Shown here in pieces: positions 25,938 to 35,009 of a DNA stretch of 64,000 bases. The stretch lies in the NCBI GenBank assembly GCA_035946625.1, contig DASYZE010000053.1:1-64000 (forward strand). Reading direction: 5' to 3'. Position 1 is the first letter of the stretch; each line of letters starts with the position of its first letter. Below the pieces are notes generated by a model that ran no database searches, was not told the origin of the DNA, and saw only the letters and a list, made by a program, of their open reading frames with translations. The DNA is from DASYXZ01 sp035946625 (GTDB lineage Bacteria > Acidobacteriota > Terriglobia > UBA7540). The translations under genes were made by a program, and so were the position numbers.

Positions 25938-27059
25938 TCAGTCGCGCGACATTTTGTTGAAATGAATTAAGAGTCCGGAGTCCTCAAATTTCCCCAGCGC
26001 TTCGAGGGCCACAATTTCATAATCCGGGCCGGAGATTTGCGTGCGGCGATAAGCGTTGGGCTCCTCCTGGACGGTTTCACGCCCATGGTCCTCGAACAGG
26101 AACGCTTGCGCGTCCTTCGAAGAGGGGGCGCTTTTGGAATAGGAGCCGCGGCCCTCGGCTTCCATCACGTAAGACCGCAGGAGCTTCGGCCAATATTTCT
26201 GGAACAAGCCGGGGCTGGAGAATAGGTCCGACCAAACCAATTGCCCATCGATCGCAACCACCACGCCCACTGCTCCGCGGCCGCGAATCTGTTCACGCAA
26301 TTCGTGTTCGTACTCAGTTTGGATGGAAGAGGCAGCTTCGTCCAAATCGCGCCTCGCTTTCGGGCTGTTGAACGCGTCCACATAACTGGATGTGGGGGAA
26401 GCCGCTCCCACGGCCTGTGACGATTCGGCGACGGAGTTCCAAACTCCCGATTGGCTTCGGTCCACTTGGGCTTCCTTGCGCACGGAAGGTTGGGCCACAA
26501 TTCTCGCGGACCCGAACCCGCCCCCTCCCGAGGTCCAGCGACCGTGCTCAACGCAGAAGACGGTGAGAGGAAGAGGATCGCTTTTGGGAGGAATCACCAT
26601 GTCCGCACCGATAATACGATTTTGTTTTCCCCCGGAAACTACTTCCCCCGCCAGCAGGATCAAAGGCCGCGATGAATCGTTCACCAACACCAGTTCGTTG
26701 ACGCTTGCGCCATCGTAGACCTGTCGGCGCTCCTCCCAAATCTCCGGATCCCGGGGATTGCGCGGACGGTAGATGGCATTCGACAATTGGCCCCGCTCCC
26801 CGATTTTTACCGAACCGGAAGCCAGACCGTCATCCAGGGTGAGAAACTCTGAAGTATCAAACTTAAGATTCGAGACGACGGGAAAAATTGTCAAGTTCCG
26901 CCGGGTGATGGGTTCCAGAACCCTCCAACTATCGCGAAACTGCGCGATGTCTTTTCCATCCGGCGGTCTTACAGGCCGGGTACGGGTGAATTGCGCTGAG
27001 AGTGGAACTCCCAAAACCAGCAAGACTATTGCCCCTAAACATTTCCAAGCTTTCTTCAT
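25938..27059 (-). CDS. Exported ARPP-1 domain protein
   Basis: 373 residues with a signal peptide (MKKAWKCLGAIVLLVLGVPLSAQ). The body matches the ARPP-1 type: LEPITRRNLTIFPVVS, LDDGLASGSVKIGE, then VNELVLVNDSSRPLILLAGEVVSGGKQNR. This domain has been linked by genome context to ADP-ribosyl/phosphatase systems, but no activity is established. An unusual feature is the Gly/Ser-rich linker near 170-220. It is divergent from the exported DUF4139 gene, with 238 bases between starts, so the two may share a regulatory region. Confidence 0.65.
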   Translation of the reverse strand: MKKAWKCLGAIVLLVLGVPLSAQFTRTRPVRPPDGKDIAQFRDSWRVLEPITRRNLTIFPVVSNLKFDTSEFLTLDDGLASGSVKIGERGQLSNAIYRPRNPRDPEIWEERRQVYDGASVNELVLVNDSSRPLILLAGEVVSGGKQNRIIGADMVIPPKSDPLPLTVFCVEHGRWTSGGGGFGSARIVAQPSVRKEAQVDRSQSGVWNSVAESSQAVGAASPTSSYVDAFNSPKARRDLDEAASSIQTEYEHELREQIRGRGAVGVVVAIDGQLVWSDLFSSPGLFQKYWPKLLRSYVMEAEGRGSYSKSAPSSKDAQAFLFEDHGRETVQEEPNAYRRTQISGPDYEIVALEALGKFEDSGLLIHFNKMSRD

Positions 27060-27297
27060 GGGTCACCTCCGTGGACGTCCGCTCCCGTGCCGAAACCGCC
27101 GGGGTGGGTCCATCAACTTGAACGGAGTTTCGGCAATTCCTTGCAAAAATATTCGAGCCCGGCGCGGCTGATAGGAATGACTGTGCAAGGTCGGAAAGCG
27201 CGACAGTCAGGCTCCTCTATGTTTTCTTTGCAAGAAGCGGTAGTCTGGCCGTTCTAAAGGGGTGAGAACTAAATCCAAATTGTGAAAGGTGTGCCCT

Positions 27298-28746
27298 ATG
27301 ATAACCCAACTTGCTGGTCGGCGCCGGATCTGGACTTTGGCTTTCGCGGCCCTTATTCTGGCTCCGGGAACGTTCGCCCAAACCATCCAGACCTCAACCG
27401 AAGAAGAGCAGAAAGACCTGGCTGTCACTGTCTATAATTCAAACGTTGCCTTGGTGCGGGACGTCCGCAGTGTGGATCTCCCCACAGGACAGCTCGATTT
27501 ACGCTTCGTGGATATCGCCGCCTCGGTCAATCCGGTCACGGTCCACATTGTTTCGCTGAGCGCACCCAAGGACTTGACCGTGCTCGAGCAGGACTATGAG
27601 TACGATTTGTTGAATCCTGCCAAGCTTCTGGACAAGTACGTGGGCAAAGAGCTCACGCTGGTGCGCTTGGTTTCCGAAAATAACTCGACGAGGGAAGTGC
27701 CGGTAAAAGCCACGTTGCTGGCCAACAACCAGGGACCCGTGTGGCAAGTGGGCAATGAAATCGTCACCGGCATGGGGGCAGACCGTTATGTTTTTCCGAA
27801 CCTGCCGGCCAACCTCTACAGCAAACCCACCCTCGTCTGGCTTCTGGATAACCGTCACCCCGGCGAGCAGAAAGTTGAAGCCTCTTACCTGACCAACGAC
27901 ATGAACTGGAACTCTGATTACGTTCTCACCGTGGGCGCCGACACAAAGGCCGCCGATTTGAACGGCTGGGTGACGGTGGTGAACCACAGTGGGACGGCGT
28001 ATCGCAATGCACAGCTTCAACTGGTGGCGGGCGAGCTTAACCGGGTTTACTCTCGGCCCGTAGCCGAGGAGCGCGTGATGATGACCAAGGCTGTTCCGGC
28101 CGCGGCTCCATTCGCCCAGGAACCAATTTCCGAATATCATCTCTATACCCTCAATCGTCGCACCACCTTGCAAAACAACGAGACCAAACAAATCAGCCTG
28201 CTTGCCTCCACCGGCGTCCGCATCGACAAAACTTTCGAAATTGATGGGCAAGAGTACTACTACCGGAGTATCTACCGGCCCGGCGCGCCCATCAAGGATC
28301 CGGTGCAGGTTCACATCAAGTTCAAAAACGCTGAAGCCAATTCGCTGGGCATGCCGCTGCCCGCGGGCACGGTCCGCGTTTACCAGGGCGATTCCAAAGG
28401 ACGCGTGCAGTTCATCGGCGAGGACAGCATCAACCACACGCCCAAAGACGAGACCATTGACCTGCACATTGGCAACGCCTTTGACGTGGTCGAGGAAAGA
28501 AAGCAGACCGATTACCAGCAATTCGGCCCGCACGCCTCCGAGATGGCGTACGAAATCTCCATCCGCAATCACAAGCCGGACCCGATCACGGTGGAAGTGA
28601 ATGAGCCCATCGGCGGCGATTGGACAATGGTCGATTCCAATTTCAAATATGAGAAGACGGCCGCCTTCGCGGTTCGGTTCACCGTGCCCGTGGGCGCGGA
28701 CGGCGAGTCTGTGCTGAAATACCGTGTCCGCGTGCGATGGCAATAA
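27298..28746 (+). CDS. Exported DUF4139 domain protein
   Basis: 482 residues from the ATG at 27298 (AAAGGTG 7 bases upstream; an in-frame GTG at 27289 is less likely). Residues 1-26 are a signal peptide. The remainder is all-beta, with the DUF4139 core: VYNSNVALVRDVRSVDLPTG, then WLLDNRHPGEQKVEASYLTNDMNW-type strands and an LKYRVRVRW end. Family members are abundant secreted proteins in Acidobacteria and Bacteroidetes with no known function. It is divergent from the ARPP-1 gene. Confidence 0.85.
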   Translation: MITQLAGRRRIWTLAFAALILAPGTFAQTIQTSTEEEQKDLAVTVYNSNVALVRDVRSVDLPTGQLDLRFVDIAASVNPVTVHIVSLSAPKDLTVLEQDYEYDLLNPAKLLDKYVGKELTLVRLVSENNSTREVPVKATLLANNQGPVWQVGNEIVTGMGADRYVFPNLPANLYSKPTLVWLLDNRHPGEQKVEASYLTNDMNWNSDYVLTVGADTKAADLNGWVTVVNHSGTAYRNAQLQLVAGELNRVYSRPVAEERVMMTKAVPAAAPFAQEPISEYHLYTLNRRTTLQNNETKQISLLASTGVRIDKTFEIDGQEYYYRSIYRPGAPIKDPVQVHIKFKNAEANSLGMPLPAGTVRVYQGDSKGRVQFIGEDSINHTPKDETIDLHIGNAFDVVEERKQTDYQQFGPHASEMAYEISIRNHKPDPITVEVNEPIGGDWTMVDSNFKYEKTAAFAVRFTVPVGADGESVLKYRVRVRWQ

Positions 28747-28853
28747 GGCGTGAGGCCGCGCACCGTTGACAGCTTTATTTTATGAGCGAGTCCCAGGCCA
28801 TGCGATGGTGGTAGTCAAACCAAGGCGCAACAACGGATTGGAGGAACAGGCTC

Positions 28854-29249
28854 GTGAACACAATTCAACAGACCGTGGATTTTCCAGCCACTCCGGAACA
28901 GTTATTTGAAATCTACATGGATTCGAAAAAGCACTCGGAGGCAACGCTGGCCAAAGCCACGGTAAGCAGGAAGGTCGGGGGCAAATTCACGGCCTTTGAT
29001 GGAATGCTGGGGGGCCGCAATCTGATCGTCGCTCCCAATCAACTGATCGTCCAGGCTTGGCGGGCCACGCATTGGAAAAAGACCGATCCAGATTCAATTC
29101 TGGTTCTGAAATTCAGCAAGACGAAAAGCGGAGGACGGGTTGAGCTGTTGCACGCCAACGTGCCCGAATACGATTTCCTTGGCGTCAAAAAAGGATGGCC
29201 CCATTATTATTGGAAGCCCTGGCGGGTGTATCTCAAGAAGAACGCCTAA
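28854..29249 (+). CDS. SRPBCC / AHSA1-like small-molecule binding protein
   Basis: 131 residues from a GTG at 28854 with GGAGG about ten bases upstream. It opens with IQQTVDFPATPEQLFEIYMD and contains VSRKVGGKFTAFDG and LIVQAWRATHW, the usual START-like helix-grip pattern of the AHSA1/Hsp90-ATPase-activator group. The ligand is unknown. It is convergent with queA, and the two stop regions overlap by four bases (29246-29249). Confidence 0.82.
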   Translation: MNTIQQTVDFPATPEQLFEIYMDSKKHSEATLAKATVSRKVGGKFTAFDGMLGGRNLIVAPNQLIVQAWRATHWKKTDPDSILVLKFSKTKSGGRVELLHANVPEYDFLGVKKGWPHYYWKPWRVYLKKNA

Positions 29250-30331
29250 ACGATCAGCATGCAATCGCCGTAGCTGTAAAAGCGGTAGTGTTGGGCGACC
29301 GCGTGACGGTAGGCGCTCAAGACGAGTTCCCTGCCCGCAAATGCCGAGACCAACATCAAGAGAGTGGACCGGGGCAGATGGAAATTGGTGATCAGGCCGC
29401 TGACGATCTGGAATTTGAATCCGGGCAGGATGTAAAGGCTGGTTTCGCCCCGGCCGGGGACGATGCGCCCGCCATGTTTGCGCGCAACATGCTCAAGAGT
29501 GCGCACGCTGGTGGTGCCCACGGCGATAATGCGGCGCTTTTCATCGAGGGCGAGGTTGATGGCCAGCGCGCTCTGCTCTGAAATCTCAAACCGCTCCGCC
29601 TCCATCTTATGCTCTTCCACAATTTCTGTTCTCACCGGCTGAAAAGTTCCCAGTCCCACATGGAGCGTGATTTCGCAAGTCTCGATGCGCCGCGCGTGCA
29701 AAGCACTCAGAATGCTTTCCGTGAAATGGAGCCCCGCGGTAGGCGCCGCCACGGCTCCGCGGACTTTGGCATAAATAGTCTGGTATGTTTCGCGGTCGGA
29801 TGTCCTGTCCGGCCGCTGAATATAAGGCGGCAGAGGGACGTGGCCCAGGCGGTCTATGGCCTCTTCCACCGATCCGGACCGGGCGCTTAGCCGGACGCGG
29901 CGCAAGCCAAATCCGCCCCGGCCCACAACCTCGGCTACCAGCTCACCCCCGCCGAATTCAAGAATCTCCCCCGTCCTCACTTTCCGTCCCGGGCGAACCA
30001 GTCCTTGCCAAATCCCGTCGGCTTCCGGCCGAGTGAGGAACAACTCTATTTCCGCGCTCAAGAAATCGCGGACAGCGGGATTATTTTTTCCAATTAGCTG
30101 CGACCTGGTTCCGCGCCGTCGTCCGAGCAATCGCGCCGGAATCACTTTGGTGTTGTTAAAAACCAGCAGATCGCCGGGCAGGAGAATCTGAGGCAGCTCT
30201 CGAAAAGACTTATCCTCCATCGTCCCGTCAACACGGCCAAGCAGCATCAGGCGCGAAGCGTCGCGCTCGGCAAGCGGTTGCTGAGCGATCAGCTCCGTGG
30301 GGAGTGTGTATTCAAATTCATCGAGGTGCAT
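29246..30331 (-). CDS. queA: S-adenosylmethionine:tRNA ribosyltransferase-isomerase
   Basis: 361 residues. Transfers and rearranges the ribosyl part of SAM onto 7-aminomethyl-7-deazaguanine in tRNA, giving epoxyqueuosine. Diagnostic stretches are FEYTLPTELIAQQPL at the start, LLVFNNTKVIPARLLG, AAPTAGLHFTES near the middle, LHVGLGTFQPV, and LPRSTLLMLVSAFAG near the end. All are intact. No other queuosine gene is visible nearby. The start of queA and the next methyltransferase gene are divergent, about 95 bases apart. Confidence 0.96.
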   Translation of the reverse strand: MHLDEFEYTLPTELIAQQPLAERDASRLMLLGRVDGTMEDKSFRELPQILLPGDLLVFNNTKVIPARLLGRRRGTRSQLIGKNNPAVRDFLSAEIELFLTRPEADGIWQGLVRPGRKVRTGEILEFGGGELVAEVVGRGGFGLRRVRLSARSGSVEEAIDRLGHVPLPPYIQRPDRTSDRETYQTIYAKVRGAVAAPTAGLHFTESILSALHARRIETCEITLHVGLGTFQPVRTEIVEEHKMEAERFEISEQSALAINLALDEKRRIIAVGTTSVRTLEHVARKHGGRIVPGRGETSLYILPGFKFQIVSGLITNFHLPRSTLLMLVSAFAGRELVLSAYRHAVAQHYRFYSYGDCMLIV

Positions 30332-30426
30332 CGCGTTGGGATTTTATCTCATTCGACACTATAAAAGGGCGCGGGCAACACGAGACAAACCACAAGCGAA
30401 TTCGCAGACCGTGTTAAGGTAAAGAG

Positions 30427-31593
30427 GTGGAATCACCGGCAGTAACCATCGGACAACACGGCATTGAACGGATTCTATCCGGCCATCCCTGGATTTATCG
30501 CACCGACTTGGCCGCCACCCCCACGGCCGGACCAGGTGCGGTGGTCCGCGTGGTCGACCGCAAGAAACGTTTTTGGGGGCAGGCCCTTTACAGCAGCAAA
30601 TCACAAATCGCGTTGCGGATGTTAACGCGAGAGAGCCGGGCGTTTGACCGTTCATTTCTCGCCGACCGCATTGCCGCGGCTCAAACATTCCGCAAACAAG
30701 TGGCCGAAGGGGCGATGGCGTATCGCCTGGTGTCCGGAGAGGGCGACCAACTTCCCAGCCTCATCATCGATCGTTATGGCGATTCGTTGGTGCTCCAAAC
30801 CCTGAGCCAGGGCATGGAAATCCTGAAGCCGGCGATTGTCGAAATCCTCCAGGAGCAATTTTCGCCGCGCTCGATTCTCGAACGAAATGACGTTCCGGTT
30901 CGAGAGCTGGAAGGTCTGCCCGAACTGAAAGGAATCCTTGCGGGTGAGATGACCACGGAGGTGGAGCTGGAAGAAAACGGCGTGAGATTTCGGTTTGACC
31001 TTTTGGATGGACAAAAGACCGGAGGCTTCCTCGACCAGCGCGAAAATCGGATTGCAGCCAGACCATATGCATGTGGGCGCTGCCTCGATTGTTTTACTTA
31101 CACGGGTGGATTCGCACTGGCCCTGGCCGGCCGCTGTGAGACAGTCCTGGCCGTGGACAGCTCGGTCGAGGCGATCAAGCAGGCGCGTGCCAACCAGGAA
31201 CTCAACGCGATGACCAATGTCGAATTCAAGGAAGCCAACTGCTTTGACTTCCTGAAGGCTTCAGACCAGGCCGGGGAGCGCTTTGATACCGTTGTGCTCG
31301 ACCCACCGCCCTTTGCCCGCCACAAATCCAATCTGGATTCAGCCCTGCGCGGATACAAGGAACTCAATCTGCGCGCGCTCAAAATGTTGAATCCCGGCGG
31401 ATACTTGATTACCTGCTCGTGCTCCTTTCATGTCGGTGAGGCCGACCTGCTGGACGCCATCGCCGCCGCCGCCCTGGACGCGCACCGGATCGTATCGGTG
31501 GTCGAGCGCCGCACCCAATCGCGCGACCATCCCATCCTGCTGACCGTGCCCGAAACCCATTACTTGAAATGTTTGATCTTGCGGGTAGTGTAA
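30427..31593 (+). CDS. rlmI: RlmI-like class I SAM-dependent rRNA (cytosine-C5) methyltransferase
   Basis: 388 residues from a GTG start. Residues 1-75 are a PUA-type RNA-binding domain (ERILSGHPWIYRTDL). The Rossmann methyltransferase follows: DLLDGQKTGGFLDQRENR, CFTYTGGFALALA, VLDPPPFARHKS and YLITCSCSFHV with the conserved Cys. E. coli RlmI methylates C1962 of 23S rRNA; the same reaction is expected here but the exact base is inference. It is divergent from queA, so both genes may be tRNA/rRNA modification neighbours by chance or co-regulation. Confidence 0.88.
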   Translation: MESPAVTIGQHGIERILSGHPWIYRTDLAATPTAGPGAVVRVVDRKKRFWGQALYSSKSQIALRMLTRESRAFDRSFLADRIAAAQTFRKQVAEGAMAYRLVSGEGDQLPSLIIDRYGDSLVLQTLSQGMEILKPAIVEILQEQFSPRSILERNDVPVRELEGLPELKGILAGEMTTEVELEENGVRFRFDLLDGQKTGGFLDQRENRIAARPYACGRCLDCFTYTGGFALALAGRCETVLAVDSSVEAIKQARANQELNAMTNVEFKEANCFDFLKASDQAGERFDTVVLDPPPFARHKSNLDSALRGYKELNLRALKMLNPGGYLITCSCSFHVGEADLLDAIAAAALDAHRIVSVVERRTQSRDHPILLTVPETHYLKCLILRVV

Positions 31594-31746
31594 CTATTGT
31601 CCCACAGCTTTTTTGGGGGGTGAGATTGCTTGAGCGAATTCATGACGACTCTAAAATGTAAGAACTGCTTTTGTATGTCATAAATCTTTCCGTTGGATGA
31701 GAGGGCTCGGCGTTAGAATATTAGAGTCCGGTTAGGAGGATAACCC

Positions 31747-31980
31747 GTGAAATCTTATGTTTTTAAAGTCAGCGTCGAGCCTGACGAAGACGTGTGGCAC
31801 GCACGCGTCCCTGAACTGGAAAGTAAGGGTGCAGCGAGCTGGGGAAAAACACAGGAAGAAGCGCTGCGCAATATTCAGGAGGTTGCTCGAATGGTGATCG
31901 AGGAAATGTTGGAGGATGGTGAGCCCCTTCCCGCAGGCGTCAAGGTTTATGATGAGCCACTTGTTTCGGTTACCGTATGA
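31747..31980 (+). CDS. hicB: HicB-family antitoxin
   Basis: 77 residues from a GTG preceded by AGGAGG. It matches the partial RNase-H fold of short HicB proteins: VSVEPDEDVWHARVPELE, then GKTQEEALRNIQEVARMVIEEMLEDGEPLP. There is no C-terminal DNA-binding domain, so this is the short form. Its TGA overlaps the ATG of hicA (ATGA). In the known pair HicB binds and silences the HicA mRNA-interferase; here hicA is frameshifted, leaving HicB possibly without a toxin. Confidence 0.85.
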   Translation: MKSYVFKVSVEPDEDVWHARVPELESKGAASWGKTQEEALRNIQEVARMVIEEMLEDGEPLPAGVKVYDEPLVSVTV

Positions 31981-32224
31981 CGGACACCGACTTCAGCCAA
32001 TTGCGGACCGTTACCGCGCGCCGCATGATCACAGCATTGGAGAGGGATGGTTTCGTTCTCGCGCGCCAGACCGGTAGCCATCGCCATTACAAGAGCACGG
32101 CCGCCGGGTCACTATTTCTTTTCATCACTCTTCGGACACGTTCCGTCCGAAAACGCTTCGCAGCATGATTGAAATGCAAGCCCGATGGAAATGGGAAGAT
32201 ATCAAGAGACTGCAATTGATCTAA
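31977..32224 (+). pseudogene. hicA: hicA toxin gene broken by a single-base frameshift
   Basis: The frame starting at 31977 gives a normal HicA N-terminus: TARRMITALERDGFVLARQTGSHRHYKS, with the catalytic His in GSHRHYK. It then runs into unrelated sequence and stops at 32168. In the -1 frame the expected HicA end continues (FHHSSDTFRPKTLRSM, then IEMQARWKWEDIKRLQLI) to a TAA at 32222-32224. The shift lies in the T/C-rich stretch 32110-32122, consistent with loss of one base, perhaps one T of the tttctttt run. The distal part overlaps the start of the next gene. It is either a genuine mutation, a programmed frameshift, or a sequencing error. Confidence 0.85.
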
Positions 32225-33396
32225 CTCATCGTATCGCCTTCCTGCCATTAATCTTTTTCCTGGCCAGTGTCCGCAGCTTCGCTCAAGCAGACTCTCTCAA
32301 ACTCGTAGTCACTGCGGAGCAGCAAGTTCTCGCCGCTCCCTTTCCGGCCCGGGTTACTCTGCACCTGCACAATTCCGGCGACAAAACCCTTTGGCTTTAC
32401 AGACCCGTGACGGCATTCAGGCCGGGCACCGGCGAAAAAGAATCAGAGGCGCAGCCGGGGGTATCGGGCCGTGCCTCTCCATCAATCGAAGGGTCAACCT
32501 TGGCAGTCCGGCTTGAAGGGGCGGACAACGGCGCGACAGCATCGGGCCAGGGGGAGATCCTTGATACCGTCGGCATGCCTCACCCGGTTTTGCTCCGCCT
32601 CGCCCCTGGTGACGATGACGAGGAGAAAACTGAAATCCGCCTGCTCCCCGCGCAGACGGGAACCATGCAAGCACCGCACCCCCTTTGGGGAAAATACAAG
32701 TTCACGGTAACTTATGCCGCAAAATATTCAAACGGAGATGATCTGGACAGAATTCTGGGCGTGGCGCTTTGGCAGGGTGAAGTGGAAAGCAATACCGTGG
32801 TGCTCGACGTTCGGCCTCCTCCCGTCACCTCCGCCGGCACCATCACAGGAACGGTGACGAACCCTGACAATGTCCCGCTCGACGGCATTTTGGCTTCCCT
32901 GAGCGATCGGGAAGAGCATCTGATGAATCAGACCATCACGGACGTGCAAGGAAAGTTTTCTTTTTCTCAGCTTCCCCCGGGCTTATATTGGGTGACGGTT
33001 CGCCGCCGGGATGCGACTGAGGACACCGCCATTTTCAGACACGTCGTCCTGACGCCCGCCGAGCCGGCAGGAACTGTCGACTTTTTGCTTACACCCCCGG
33101 AAACTTTTGAGCCCAAACAGCTCTTGCACAAGCCGGTGCTGATCGAGGTGGTGGACGGTTCCGGCGCGCCGCTTGCCAATGTCGGGCTCGAAATCACGTG
33201 GTCCAACGGCACCATACTGGACAGCGTGAAAGGCTCCACTGCTTCCGACGGCATGGTTCCTCTGGAATTAATTCCCGGCGCTAATTACGCCACCCTCAAG
33301 CGGCGCGGATGCCCAAAGGACGACGAGAGAATAAACGTGGCGGAAGGCCCCGGCATTGACGGATTCAAAATGGAGCTTGACTGTTCCAAGAAATAA
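32185..33396 (+). CDS. Secreted protein with carboxypeptidase-regulatory-like domain
   Basis: 403 residues. After a 12-residue polar start comes a hydrophobic export segment (RIAFLPLIFFLASVRSFAQA). Residues ~215-310 form a carboxypeptidase-regulatory-like beta-sandwich (GTITGTVTNPDNVPLDG, then GKFSFSQLPPGLYWVTV); residues ~315-400 look like a second, weaker copy (LIEVVDGSGAPLANVGLEI). The N-terminal 200 residues are beta-rich and unassigned. Its start overlaps the shifted end of the hicA pseudogene, and there is no later ATG in frame. Role unknown; such proteins are usually periplasmic or surface-located in Acidobacteria. Confidence 0.72.
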   Translation: MEMGRYQETAIDLTHRIAFLPLIFFLASVRSFAQADSLKLVVTAEQQVLAAPFPARVTLHLHNSGDKTLWLYRPVTAFRPGTGEKESEAQPGVSGRASPSIEGSTLAVRLEGADNGATASGQGEILDTVGMPHPVLLRLAPGDDDEEKTEIRLLPAQTGTMQAPHPLWGKYKFTVTYAAKYSNGDDLDRILGVALWQGEVESNTVVLDVRPPPVTSAGTITGTVTNPDNVPLDGILASLSDREEHLMNQTITDVQGKFSFSQLPPGLYWVTVRRRDATEDTAIFRHVVLTPAEPAGTVDFLLTPPETFEPKQLLHKPVLIEVVDGSGAPLANVGLEITWSNGTILDSVKGSTASDGMVPLELIPGANYATLKRRGCPKDDERINVAEGPGIDGFKMELDCSKK

Positions 33397-33446
33397 ATTC
33401 CGCCGCGGCCAAACCCTGACACGGTTAAGCGTGGAGGTTTCAACCT

Positions 33447-33905
33447 TTGGCCACCGATCATGTGATCAGCTCCGGCATTTCCATCCGCCCCGCCGCGCTC
33501 GACGATGCGGGAGCGCTCGCCGCGCTCAGCACCCAGCTCGGGTACCCAACCTCGGAGGACGAGGCCAGACGCCGCCTGACGCCGATCCTGGAAAACCCGG
33601 AGAATGTTCTCTACGTGGCCGCGACTCCCGGCGGCCGGGTGATCGGGTGGCTGCACGCTTATTTATGTCGGCTGGTCGAAAGCGACTTGAACGCGGAAAT
33701 CGGCGGGTTGGTGGTGGACCAACAAGATCGGCGGTCAGGGGCGGGCCGCTTATTGATGCAGTACGCCGAGCATTGGGCACGGTCGAAAAACTGCAAGACC
33801 GTAAACTTGCGCTCCAACATTATTCGTGAGGGCGCCCACGCCTTCTACCTTCATCTCGGCTACGAGATTGTGAAAACGCAACACGCTTTCCGAAAATTTC
33901 TGTGA
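33447..33905 (+). CDS. GNAT-family N-acetyltransferase
   Basis: 152 residues from a TTG at 33447 with GGAGG nine bases upstream. The GNAT fold is clear: ISIRPAALDDAGALAALSTQLGY at the start, then EIGGLVVDQQDRRSGAGRLLM with the acetyl-CoA P-loop (RRSGAG), and FYLHLGYEIVKTQHAF at the end. The acceptor cannot be predicted; aminoglycoside-type and amino-acid acetyltransferases have similar lengths. Convergent with korB. Confidence 0.85.
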   Translation: MATDHVISSGISIRPAALDDAGALAALSTQLGYPTSEDEARRRLTPILENPENVLYVAATPGGRVIGWLHAYLCRLVESDLNAEIGGLVVDQQDRRSGAGRLLMQYAEHWARSKNCKTVNLRSNIIREGAHAFYLHLGYEIVKTQHAFRKFL

Positions 33906-33958
33906 AGGGGAGAGCCGCGCCCCAAGTCGCCCGCCGGTTGGAATGGAGCAGGTCAAAG

Positions 33959-35008
33959 CTACTGTAACTCCGCCATCACTTCATCCAGCACCCGTCGGGG
34001 AGGGCGGACGCGCGATTCCGGCAAAGTAGCCAGGGGCTCATCCACCGTATTGAGCATGCCCAGAAAATCCTGCCGCTTCGTGTCAACATAGAAAAGTCCG
34101 GTAACCACTTCCCCTTCTTCGTGAGAATCGGTGAGTGCGTGCAAAGCCTCACCCTTGTCGGTGGGATCGTAGTCGGTGGAAAGTTTCTTGAGCAGAATGT
34201 GCGACCCATCATGCAGGACAATGTCTTTGGTGGTCCCTGGGTCGTATTCGACGGAAATATCCTCAAAGAAGGGCACAAAGCTCACATCCTCAATCGGCTC
34301 GTCGTGGTCTTTCACATAGCTGTAGCTTTTGGTGGAGCCCTCGTGATCGTTAAAAGTAACGCAGGGAGAAATCACGTCGAGCATCGCCGTACCCCGGTGC
34401 GCGATGGCGCCTTCCAGGAGAGCCAACAATTGCTTCTTGTCACCTGAAAATGACCGCCCCACGTAAGTGGCGCCCAGCATGATCGCCAGAGCACAGGTGT
34501 CAATGGGTGGAAGGTCGTTGATCACCCCCGTTTTCAGCTTGGAGCCAACATCCGCGGTGGCGGAAAACTGTCCTTTGGTCAACCCATAGCAACCGTTGTC
34601 CTCAATAATATAAATGAGGGGCAAATTGCGGCGCATCAGGTGAACGAATTGTCCGATGCCAATGGAGGCGGTATCGCCGTCGCCGGAGACGCCGACGGCG
34701 ATCAAGTGCTGATTGGCCAGCAAGGCCCCGGTGGCCACGGAGGGCATGCGCCCGTGCACCGCGTTGAATCCGTGGGAGGCAGTCAGGAAATAAGCCGGAC
34801 TCTTGGAGGAACACCCGATCCCCGACATCTTGACGACGCGGTGGGGCTCGACGCCCATTTCGTAGAACGCTTCGATGATGCGCTCAGTGATCGCGTTGTG
34901 CCCGCACCCGGCGCAAAGCGTGGACTTATTGCCCCGATATCCCCCAATTTCCAATCCAATGCGGTTGGCTTTTTGGCGTGGGGACGGGGGAACAGTGGTG
35001 GTGGCCAT
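33959..35008 (-). CDS. korB: 2-oxoacid:ferredoxin oxidoreductase, beta subunit
   Basis: 349 residues from the ATG at 35008, preceded by AGGAGGAG; the frame is open further upstream but inside korA. The TPP/Fe-S features are complete: CAGCGHN near 32-38, GIGCSSK, GVSGDGDTASIGIGQFVHLMRRN with the GDG...N TPP-Mg motif, and ENGCYG-like DNGCYGLTKGQ. Together with KorA it oxidatively decarboxylates a 2-oxoacid to the acyl-CoA while reducing ferredoxin. The sequence favours the 2-oxoglutarate type, but substrate assignment from motifs is tentative. It starts one base after the korA stop. Confidence 0.93.
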   Translation of the reverse strand: MATTTVPPSPRQKANRIGLEIGGYRGNKSTLCAGCGHNAITERIIEAFYEMGVEPHRVVKMSGIGCSSKSPAYFLTASHGFNAVHGRMPSVATGALLANQHLIAVGVSGDGDTASIGIGQFVHLMRRNLPLIYIIEDNGCYGLTKGQFSATADVGSKLKTGVINDLPPIDTCALAIMLGATYVGRSFSGDKKQLLALLEGAIAHRGTAMLDVISPCVTFNDHEGSTKSYSYVKDHDEPIEDVSFVPFFEDISVEYDPGTTKDIVLHDGSHILLKKLSTDYDPTDKGEALHALTDSHEEGEVVTGLFYVDTKRQDFLGMLNTVDEPLATLPESRVRPPRRVLDEVMAELQ

Positions 35009-35009
35009 G

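Noticed and set aside
27499..28743. 414-codon open frame antisense to the DUF4139 gene
   Set aside because: Shadow frame with His/Val-rich composition and no ribosome site.
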